DNA of 5,791 nucleotides, from assembly GCA_021298235.1 (NCBI GenBank), contig JAJTDX010000171.1, forward strand, positions 1 through 5,791, read 5' to 3'. A program made the position numbers and the translations under genes. The stretch is from Cryomorphaceae bacterium (GTDB lineage Bacteria; Bacteroidota; Bacteroidia; Flavobacteriales; Crocinitomicaceae). Positions 1-5,522 of this stretch are shown one piece after another. The notes under the pieces are model-generated. The model was not told the DNA's origin, did no database searches, and was given only the letters and a program-made list of their open reading frames with translations. Each line of letters opens with the position of its first letter. The first letter of the stretch is position 1.

Positions 1-780
1 GTTCATGGCGGCGTTTTCATGCAGCCATACATTTCCCGCCTTGAGAAAGTAGCAGGAAAGAAGGTTTTTCTGCTTGACACGTATCTCGCTTCAGAGGGGT
101 ATTTTGCTTATCAAGAATCAATCGATAGCACAGGAATGAGACTTTTGCTAAACAATGGTGTTTTTTATGAATTTGTTCCTTTCAACAGCGAATTTTTCGA
201 TGAGAATGGAACCGTAAGGCATGGGGCAAAAGCATTTACATTAAGCGAAGTAACAAAAGGAATAGATTATGCTATGGTTATTTCAACGAACGCAGGTTTA
301 TGGCGTTACATGATCGGTGATCTGGTGCGATTTGAGGATATAGCGGAACGGGAGGTTCGAATTACCGGCCGTATCAAGCAATTCTTAAGTCTATGTGGAG
401 AACACCTTTCCCTTGACAACATCAATACAGCAATCAATAACATTTCAAAACAACATGGCATACAGATATCTGAATTTTCGCTTTATGCCGGGACGGATCC
501 AACTAAACATTTTTGGTTCATCGGAACAGATCACCAGGTAACGGAAGAGGATCTGCGCAATGCTCTTGATCGTGAGCTCGCAGTTCTCAACGATGATTAC
601 GCGGCCGTCAGAAAGCACACCTTACAGGAACCAAACCTTCAGGTTTTTCCTGTTTCGGTATTCTATGAATTTATGGATTCGATTGGGAAATCAGGCTCGC
701 AGAATAAAGTGCCAAGGGTGATGAATGAATATCAGGCTGAAAAGTGGCAGAAATTTCTTACAAAGAAAGGTCTTTCGTGA
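1..780 (+). CDS. GH3-family acyl-adenylating enzyme, C-terminal half (5' end outside window)
   Basis: The frame is open from base 1, so the ATG at 19 is internal and the gene begins upstream of the window. The 259 visible residues read like the second half of bacterial GH3 proteins, which usually run to about 500 residues. Seen: VHGGV at the window edge; TYLASEGYFA at visible residues 27-36, corresponding to the nucleotide-binding loop of the ANL superfamily; GLWRYMIGD at 99-107, the equivalent of the YRxGD ATP-ribose motif; and FLSLCGEHLS at 128-137, leading into the C-terminal lid domain. Plant GH3 enzymes adenylate a carboxylic acid and join it to an amino acid. The substrate of the Bacteroidota homologues is not known to me, so only adenylation or amide synthesis is inferred. 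It is probably cytosolic, as no membrane segment is visible. Its last 23 bp overlap the convergent permease gene. Family call is firm; function is open. Confidence 0.9.
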   Translation, partial: VHGGVFMQPYISRLEKVAGKKVFLLDTYLASEGYFAYQESIDSTGMRLLLNNGVFYEFVPFNSEFFDENGTVRHGAKAFTLSEVTKGIDYAMVISTNAGLWRYMIGDLVRFEDIAEREVRITGRIKQFLSLCGEHLSLDNINTAINNISKQHGIQISEFSLYAGTDPTKHFWFIGTDHQVTEEDLRNALDRELAVLNDDYAAVRKHTLQEPNLQVFPVSVFYEFMDSIGKSGSQNKVPRVMNEYQAEKWQKFLTKKGLS

Positions 781-1678
781 TCTGCTCTTCTGGTGTTTTA
801 TTCTTCATGTAATATTTAATAACGGCATTAGCGACGACTACCAACACAATAATGCCGGAACCGGTGTAAAAGTGAGTTCCCAGCACTTCGTTTTCATTAA
901 GAATAGCAATAGCCAAGAGGATTGTATAAACAGGCTCCAGGTTGACACTGAGTGAAACCGTGAATGCCCCCAACCTTTTGACGACTTCAATAGTTGCTAG
1001 AAATGCGAAGGAAGTACATAGAATCCCAAGAAAGAGTAACCACAATACATCGGAGACCTCCATCTCAAAGAGTTTTGAATTGAGTTCACCTTGAAACCCG
1101 AGGACGATGGTAAGAAAGACCATTGAAATGACCATTTCGTAAAAAGTAATCTGGTAGGAAGGGGTGTCCTGTGCCAATTTCGCATTGAAAACAGAGAACA
1201 AGGCCGCGAAGAGCGCTGAACAAAGGCCGTAGGCCAAGGCCTCGTAATCATTGTTTTTAAAATCACCAGACACAAAATATATCCCATATATAACGATGAG
1301 CCCCAGTAAGAATTCAACGATTGAGAAGCGTCGCGTCATGACAAGTGGCTCCAGCCATGTGACATGTATGGTCGTGGTGGAGAGGCATAAGATACCAAGT
1401 GAAGCCGTGGATAACTGAATAGACTTAAAGAATGTCATCCAGTGCAGCACAACAATAATACCAACCCCCAGTATTTTCAGTAATTGTTTACCCGAAGGGA
1501 TGCGCAATGATTTTTTCAAGAAGAACAATGCAATTCCCAGTGAAGCAGCGGCAATGATAACCCTGTGCCAAACGATGTAAAACGCGTCCAAATGGATCAG
1601 TTTTCCGAGGATTCCCGTAAACCCCCACATGAATATGATGAGGTGTAACAGGATGTGGTACTTGTACTTGGAAATCAT
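758..1678 (-). CDS. EamA/DMT-superfamily permease, ten membrane segments
   Basis: A 306-residue integral membrane protein of the drug/metabolite transporter superfamily. Ten hydrophobic segments are visible, starting near residues 6, 33, 66, 90, 119, 146, 177, 211, 239 and 269, arranged as two five-helix EamA repeats. LEPL at 109-112 in the first half and LEPVYT at 247-252 in the second are the matching EamA signatures. The C-terminus is a short charged tail. I chose the ATG at 1678 because it places MISKYKYH directly before the first membrane helix, as in relatives. The longer frame begins at a TTG (1717) that sits inside the terminator hairpin and would add 13 unneeded residues. No Shine-Dalgarno is evident. 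The substrate cannot be read from sequence; members export or import amino acids, sugars, nucleotides or other small metabolites. It lies 17 nt after the upstream terminator, so its promoter must be very close or it relies on read-through. Confidence 0.9.
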   Translation of the reverse strand: MISKYKYHILLHLIIFMWGFTGILGKLIHLDAFYIVWHRVIIAAASLGIALFFLKKSLRIPSGKQLLKILGVGIIVVLHWMTFFKSIQLSTASLGILCLSTTTIHVTWLEPLVMTRRFSIVEFLLGLIVIYGIYFVSGDFKNNDYEALAYGLCSALFAALFSVFNAKLAQDTPSYQITFYEMVISMVFLTIVLGFQGELNSKLFEMEVSDVLWLLFLGILCTSFAFLATIEVVKRLGAFTVSLSVNLEPVYTILLAIAILNENEVLGTHFYTGSGIIVLVVVANAVIKYYMKNKTPEEQITKDLSL

Positions 1679-1694
1679 CGCGACGAAAGTAACT

Positions 1695-1725
1695 AAAAAA
1701 AGCGGTTGAATTTTCAACCGCTTTT
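1695..1725 (-). terminator. Rho-independent terminator of the long-helix protein gene
   Basis: The arms at 1698-1710 and 1713-1725 are perfectly complementary: a GC-bearing core (AGCGGTTGAA with TTCAACCGCT) flanked by three A-T pairs. Read on the minus strand the hairpin is followed by seven T residues (1701-1695). It lies 17 nt past the stop codon at 1743, the expected place for termination of the minus-strand gene 3024-1743. The A-rich left side of the stem also gives a short T run on the plus strand, but no plus-strand gene ends here. The permease start codon follows 17 nt after the T tract. Confidence 0.85.
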
Positions 1726-1742
1726 GTTCTAATAGTGTTCAG

Positions 1743-2162
1743 TTATTTGGATTTTTTGATCGCCTTTTTGCGCTTTTCATCCAGTTTTTCCTGTTTTTCG
1801 TCAAGTTTTTTGTTCTTCTCGTTCAACTTCTCCTGGTCTTCCTTCAGTTTATCGAGTTTCTTCCCTTTCTTTATTTTATCGTCGAGCTTTTTTTGTTCCT
1901 TTTTTAATTCCTGGCGCTCTTCGTCGATCTCTTTTTGTTCCTCGTCGTATTTTGCAAGTTTGGCCTTCAGCTCTTCGGCTGCCTCCTTCTCTTCAGCAGC
2001 TTCCTTTGCTTCTTTCTCTGCTTCTTTCGCTTCTTTCTCTGCCTCTCTTGCTTCTTTCTCTGCCTCTTTCGCTTCTTTTTCGGCTTCTTTTTTAGCTTCG
2101 GCTTCTTTCTCTGCTTTTTTCTCTTCCTCTTTTAGCGCCTCTTTTTCGTTTTCCTCCTTTTC
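1743..2162 (-). CDS. 3' part of the frameshifted exported long-helix protein gene
   Basis: This is the continuation of the gene that starts at 3024, in a different reading frame. The frame is open further upstream (to 2267), but there it reads as atypical Arg/Asn/Gln-rich sequence. From about 2162 onward it resumes the Glu/Lys/Ala composition of the other piece, so I treat 2162-1743 as the genuine part: 139 residues with no credible independent start or signal peptide. It holds a perfect heptad run (EAEKEA followed by K or R) encoded by the 21-bp repeat, then a helix with LxxxxExL-type spacing (KLDxK, EKLxEK units) and a Lys-rich end, KKAIKKSK. No enzymatic motif is visible. Joined to the first piece by dropping one base, the product is 426 residues. 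It could be a sequencing error, a real mutation, or recoding; the sequence alone does not decide. Confidence 0.75.
   Translation of the reverse strand, partial: EKEENEKEALKEEEKKAEKEAEAKKEAEKEAKEAEKEAREAEKEAKEAEKEAKEAAEEKEAAEELKAKLAKYDEEQKEIDEERQELKKEQKKLDDKIKKGKKLDKLKEDQEKLNEKNKKLDEKQEKLDEKRKKAIKKSK
2008..2091 (-). repeat. Four tandem 21-bp units encoding a seven-residue helical repeat
   Basis: Units at 2008-2028, 2029-2049, 2050-2070 and 2071-2091 share the plus-strand pattern GCTTCTTTCTCTGCYTCTYTY, with a few differences per unit; the fourth is the most diverged. On the coding minus strand each unit gives the heptad EAEKEA plus K or R. The length of exactly seven codons per unit keeps the helix register, and degraded copies continue on both sides. 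Such repeats can expand and contract by slippage or recombination, so copy number may vary between strains. Confidence 0.85.
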
Positions 2163-3024
2163 TTTCCTGCTCCTTTGCTTTCTTTTCTGCTTCCGAACGT
2201 TCTTTTTCCTGTTCTTTTTGTTTCTGAGCCGCCTCCTGCTTTGCCTTGTCTTCTGCAGCCTTAGCATCCGTCAATTTGGAACCTTCCAATGTTTTTAGTC
2301 GTTCCGCCTCCTCTTGTTGCCGTTGTTTTGCCTCAGCTTCTCTTCTTTTTGCCTCTTCAGTCGTTGTTGAAGCGGCCTCCTGTTTTATACGTTCTGCTTC
2401 TGACCGTTCCTTATCTGCTGTTTCCCTTGTCTTTTCAACGGTGTTCTGTTTTTCTTCAGCTGCTTTTTTCTTCTCAGTAGCGATGCGCTCTGCTTCTTCG
2501 CGCTCTTTCCTTAGTTGTTCTTGTGATCTAACCGCCTCTTCTCTTTCGCGCGCCAGTTTCTCAGCGTCCGTCTCATATTCTGTGGTTTTTTCTTCTGATT
2601 TAGCCGTCTTCTCCTCGATCTTTGCTACTTTTTCCTGAGATTCCGTGGTAATCATTTCGGCAGATTCCGTTTTGCTTTTCAGAACGAAATCAAATGTTGC
2701 ACCATTTTCAAGAACGATCTCGGTCAATTTCTGATCTTTATACATCGCGTGGGAAACCTGGATTGTGACCAGTTGTTTTCCGTAGGTGGGCAAGGAAATG
2801 GCGGCTTTACCGGTTTCATCGGATGTTGCTGCTCCCACAGCCATCCCGGATGAAGTGATCCTTACTAGTGCGCCCTTAACAGGCTTACCATCAGCAGTAA
2901 TAGAGATTGTTACACTTACAGCTTCTTTTGAAAGGATCTCGATCCGATTATTGAGTTTTGAATGGTTAGCTAAAACAGCCGATGTGCATAAAAGAGCACT
3001 GGCGAACATGAAACACTTTTTCAT
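2092..3024 (-). CDS. Exported beta-sandwich plus long charged helix protein, 5' part of a frameshifted gene
   Basis: The ATG at 3024 gives a typical signal peptide: MKK, a hydrophobic stretch FMFASALLCTSAVLA, and a likely cut after residue 19. The frame extends to 3129, but that adds 35 residues ahead of the signal and overlaps holB, so I reject it. Residues about 34-116 form a small beta-rich domain with VSVTISITADGKPVKGALV, a TSDETGKAAISLPTYG turn and a FDFVLK end, resembling the carboxypeptidase-regulatory-like folds common in Bacteroidota surface proteins. From about residue 120 the protein is nearly all Glu, Lys, Ala, Arg and Gln: a coiled coil or single long helix. At about residue 287 (base 2163) the frame slips; the remaining 23 residues (Arg/Gly/Ser-rich) to the stop at 2092 are probably out of frame. 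The true continuation is 2162-1743. Location is inferred to be periplasm or outer membrane. No function is recognised; a structural or cell-envelope role is only a guess. Confidence 0.75.
   Translation of the reverse strand: MKKCFMFASALLCTSAVLANHSKLNNRIEILSKEAVSVTISITADGKPVKGALVRITSSGMAVGAATSDETGKAAISLPTYGKQLVTIQVSHAMYKDQKLTEIVLENGATFDFVLKSKTESAEMITTESQEKVAKIEEKTAKSEEKTTEYETDAEKLAREREEAVRSQEQLRKEREEAERIATEKKKAAEEKQNTVEKTRETADKERSEAERIKQEAASTTTEEAKRREAEAKQRQQEEAERLKTLEGSKLTDAKAAEDKAKQEAAQKQKEQEKERSEAEKKAKEQERKGGKRKRGAKRGREKSRERSRS
2155..2170 (-). other. Probable frameshift site in the long-helix gene
   Basis: Reading the minus strand, the upstream frame is good to GAG CAG GAA (2172-2164). Skipping one A, either in the three-A run at 2165-2163 or the four-A run at 2161-2158, moves into the frame that continues Glu/Lys/Ala-rich to 1743. 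The total from 3024 to 1743 is 1282 bases, one more than 427 codons, which fits a single extra base. The exact base is uncertain by a few codons because both frames are open over 2092-2267; composition sets the crossing point. Confidence 0.7.
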
Positions 3025-3057
3025 TTTTGTCAGTTGATTTTGTTTGACACTAAATAT

Positions 3058-3071
3058 ACAACAATTGTTGT
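3058..3071. promoter_or_regulatory. 14-bp perfect palindrome in the divergent spacer (possible operator)
   Basis: ACAACAATTGTTGT reads the same on both strands. It lies 33 bp upstream of the minus-strand start (3024) and 52 bp upstream of the holB start (3124), in an AT-rich region where both promoters must lie. A TATATTTA-like sequence overlaps its minus-strand downstream side and resembles the Bacteroidota -7 element (TAnnTTTG) with one mismatch, but I find no properly spaced TTTG partner. A dimeric regulator site is plausible, though a chance palindrome in AT-rich DNA is also possible. Confidence 0.35.
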
Positions 3072-3123
3072 TTTGCTCTCGTCCCTCCAAAAACAATTCC
3101 AAAAAATGACGTAATTTTAAACC

Positions 3124-4128
3124 ATGCAATTCAGGGATGTTATCGGTCAGTCAGAACTCAAGGATCATTTGATCAGCGAAGTGCAAAAAGACATGATCAG
3201 TCATGCTCAACTTTTTTTAGGCAAGGCGGGTTATGGTGGTTTACCGTTAGCATTGGCATTCATTCAATATCTGTTTTGTGAGAATAAAGGGGAGGAGGAT
3301 AGTTGTGGGTCCTGTCCTTCTTGTCATAAAGTGCGGGATCTCCAGCATCCCGATCTTCATTTTTCATTTCCTGTGGTTCAGACGCTCGGAAAAAGATCAG
3401 ACCTTTTCATAAAAAATTGGAGGGAACAGGTTAAGGAAAAACCATACTTCAGTCTTACAGAGTGGGTAAGGCGCATCGACGACAAGGAGCGACGACCCAT
3501 AATGAGCGCAGAGGAGAGCCAGGACATTATTCGTAAGTTAAGTCTAAAATCCTACGAGGGAGGATACAAAGTGATGGTGGTCTGGATGGCGGAAGAAATG
3601 AATCCCCATTGTTCAAATAAATTATTGAAGATACTCGAAGAACCACCCGCCCGAACACTGTTTGTTTTACTTTGTGAAAGCCAGGATCAGTTACTCCCAA
3701 CAATTGTTTCCAGAACGCAGATACTAAAGGTTCCAAGGGTTAGTTCCGATGAATTAAGTTTATATTTGCTGAATAAGAACATTTCTTCTTCTTCCGCCAT
3801 GAGTATCGTGGGGCGATCTGAAGGAGATGTGATCGAAGCAATCGATCTGTCGGGCGACCATCACGCGCAGGATCAGAACATGGAATTGTTCAAACAGTTG
3901 ATGCGAGTCTGCTACAAAAAAGACGTTATTCCAATGTTGGATTGGGCTGAAGAAACTTCTTCCATTACCAAGGATAGACAAAAGACATTTTTGATTACCG
4001 GGAACAACGTGCTGGATTTCATGCAAACGTTCAACGATGCTCATTACCATCTGGAAAGGAATGCCAATGCGAAGATACTCTTCACTAATTTGTGCTTTAA
4101 GGTGATGCGCTATATTCACTTTGCGTAG
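3124..4128 (+). CDS. holB: DNA polymerase III delta' subunit (clamp loader)
   Basis: A 334-residue AAA+ fold protein of the clamp-loader delta' type. It would sit in the clamp-loader complex that opens the sliding clamp and places it on primed DNA. Seen in order: FRDVIGQSELKDHL at residues 3-16, the usual N-terminus; a degenerate P-loop, FLGKAGYGGLP, at 31-41 without the GKT/S needed for ATP binding, as expected for delta', which does not hydrolyse ATP; a zinc-binding set C52, C61, C64, C67 (C-x8-C-x2-C-x2-C); a Walker B-like strand VMVVWMAEEMN at 150-160; LEEPP at 171-175; and the SRT motif at 196-198 that contacts a neighbouring subunit. The C-terminal part ends ERNANAKILFTNLCFKVMRY, typical of Bacteroidota members. 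The start has no clear Shine-Dalgarno. It is divergent from the long-helix gene and 74 bp upstream of the PSP1 gene. Identity is firm; the short name rests on the family. Confidence 0.93.
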   Translation: MQFRDVIGQSELKDHLISEVQKDMISHAQLFLGKAGYGGLPLALAFIQYLFCENKGEEDSCGSCPSCHKVRDLQHPDLHFSFPVVQTLGKRSDLFIKNWREQVKEKPYFSLTEWVRRIDDKERRPIMSAEESQDIIRKLSLKSYEGGYKVMVVWMAEEMNPHCSNKLLKILEEPPARTLFVLLCESQDQLLPTIVSRTQILKVPRVSSDELSLYLLNKNISSSSAMSIVGRSEGDVIEAIDLSGDHHAQDQNMELFKQLMRVCYKKDVIPMLDWAEETSSITKDRQKTFLITGNNVLDFMQTFNDAHYHLERNANAKILFTNLCFKVMRYIHFA

Positions 4129-4193
4129 TTGGTAACAGATTTTGTGAAGCACCGCTCTTTCTCTGATTTATTTTCTATTTTTACAAAACTAAA

Positions 4194-4198
4194 AGGAG
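4194..4198 (+). promoter_or_regulatory. Shine-Dalgarno of the PSP1/RicT-like gene
   Basis: AGGAG lies four bases before the ATG at 4203 and fixes that start. It is the only clear ribosome-binding site in the window, notable because Bacteroidota genes mostly lack strong ones; the other starts here show none. Confidence 0.6.
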
Positions 4199-4202
4199 AA
4201 TT

Positions 4203-5522
4203 ATGGGCTGTGCTAATTGCAGTAGTGGAGGAGGAACTCCACGAGGATGTAAGAACAACGGCACCTGTAGCTCTGGCGGATGTAACAAACTTGAGGTGTA
4301 TGACTGGTTGGCAAACGTAGCTTTACCGGGTGGTCAGACCCCCTATGATATAGTTGAAGTTCGATTTAAGAACAGTCGAAAAAGTTTCTACCGAAACGCA
4401 AAGAATCTGAGCCTTCAGGCCGGAGATCTTGTTGTCGTTGAAGCGAGTCCGGGATATGACGTTGGTGTTGTTTCTGTAACGGGCGAACTTGCCAGAATAC
4501 AAGTGAAGAAAAAAGCATCGGGGTTCAAGCCGATGGAAGCGAAGAAGATAACAAGGATCGCATCGCAGGAGGATGTTGATAAGTGGGTTCAGGCGCGTTC
4601 TCTTGAGAAGGAAGTGATGTACAAGTCCCGAACCCTTGCTGTGAACCTGAATCTGGAAATGAAAATTTCTGACGTGGAATATCAGGGAGACCTTAGTAAG
4701 GCCACCTTTTATTATACTGCTGAAGGACGGGTTGATTTCCGACAGCTGATCAAAGACATGGCCGATCAATTCAAGATCAGGGTTGAAATGCGCCAGATCG
4801 GGTCAAGACAAGAGGCCTCCCGCTTAGGGGGGATTGGTTCCTGTGGAAGGGAATTGTGCTGCTCGACCTGGTTAACCGATTTCAGATCCGTTTCCACCTC
4901 TGCTGCCCGCTATCAACAATTGTCCCTAAACCCCCAAAAACTGGCAGGACAGTGCGGAAAATTAAAATGTTGTCTGAACTATGAGTTAGACATGTATCTT
5001 GATGCAATTAAGGCTTTTCCAAAGGGAGATGTGCGTCTTCAAACAGAAAAGGGATCTGCACATTATGTTAAGACGGATGTCTTCAAGCGTCAGATGTGGT
5101 ATGCATACGATGGAGATGCAGCAATAGGGGGAGGTTTGATCGCGCTGGCTCCGGAAAGGGTGCGAGAGATCGTTAAATTGAATCAGGACGGAAAGAAGCC
5201 CAAAGAGCTCAACGAATTCGTGCTGGAAACGGTTGTCAAAGAGCCGGATTATACGAATGTTGTAGGCCAGGATAGTTTGAACCGTTTTGAGCATGCGTTT
5301 AAAACTAAAAAGAAGAAGAAAAAATCCGGGAACCGTCCTGCTGAGAATGGTCAAAACAAAGAAAGACAGTCCGTACAACCTAAAAGTCAGGAAGGACAGC
5401 AAAAATCTGCGTTAACAGAAAACGGAGAAAACAGGCAGGGGTCTAATAACCGAAGAAGGAAAAAGAGGCCGAACAACCGGAACGGAAATCCCAACACGAA
5501 CAATAATGAAGGCACGGTTTAA
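4203..5522 (+). CDS. ricT: PSP1-domain protein, RicT (YaaT)-like
   Basis: A 439-residue cytosolic protein with a PSP1 domain. In Bacillus, RicT (YaaT) works with RicA and RicF as an iron-sulfur-containing complex that affects RNase Y-dependent RNA maturation and developmental phosphorelays; whether that holds here is unknown, and the partners are not in the window. Seen: a Cys-rich start with C3, C6, C16, C22 and C27; then the PSP1 region, including GDLVVVEASPGYDVGVV (74-90), the strand-helix run at 140-200 and RQIGSRQEASRLGGIGSCGR (197-216). The conserved cysteines are C214, C219, C220 and C251, C256, C257. From about residue 366 the tail is low-complexity, Lys/Arg/Asn/Gln-rich and probably disordered, a possible RNA contact. 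The start is set by AGGAG at 4194. It follows holB by 74 bp, with no terminator seen, and overlaps gldH by 17 bp. The symbol is by family similarity. Confidence 0.88.
   Translation: MGCANCSSGGGTPRGCKNNGTCSSGGCNKLEVYDWLANVALPGGQTPYDIVEVRFKNSRKSFYRNAKNLSLQAGDLVVVEASPGYDVGVVSVTGELARIQVKKKASGFKPMEAKKITRIASQEDVDKWVQARSLEKEVMYKSRTLAVNLNLEMKISDVEYQGDLSKATFYYTAEGRVDFRQLIKDMADQFKIRVEMRQIGSRQEASRLGGIGSCGRELCCSTWLTDFRSVSTSAARYQQLSLNPQKLAGQCGKLKCCLNYELDMYLDAIKAFPKGDVRLQTEKGSAHYVKTDVFKRQMWYAYDGDAAIGGGLIALAPERVREIVKLNQDGKKPKELNEFVLETVVKEPDYTNVVGQDSLNRFEHAFKTKKKKKKSGNRPAENGQNKERQSVQPKSQEGQQKSALTENGENRQGSNNRRRKKRPNNRNGNPNTNNNEGTV

Noticed and set aside
19..21. ATG at 19 as the start of the GH3-family gene
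   Set aside because: The frame is open to base 1 and the upstream codons (VHGGVF) match the family, so the gene is cut by the window edge.
725..955. Small plus-strand open frame after the GH3-family gene
   Set aside because: It overlaps the GH3 end and the permease gene out of frame, with no domain or start signal.
1679..1717. A 13-residue upstream extension of the permease from a TTG
   Set aside because: The TTG lies in the terminator hairpin and the added residues are not needed for the first membrane helix.
1987..2091. Short repeats as a possible CRISPR array
   Set aside because: The units are contiguous with no spacers and are in frame with coding heptads, so they are a protein repeat.
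1735..2638. Long plus-strand open frames rich in Ser, Phe and Leu
   Set aside because: They are the antisense of the Glu/Lys/Ala-rich coding strand; the composition and repeats come from the complement, and there is no credible start context or domain.
3025..3129. A 35-residue upstream extension of the long-helix protein
   Set aside because: It would put a polar segment before a clear signal peptide and overlap the holB start; the ATG at 3024 fits better.
4129..4202. Promoter between holB and the PSP1 gene
   Set aside because: TATTTTTA and TATTTTCT resemble the Bacteroidota -7 element, but no TTTG partner lies within the usual spacing, so I do not call it.
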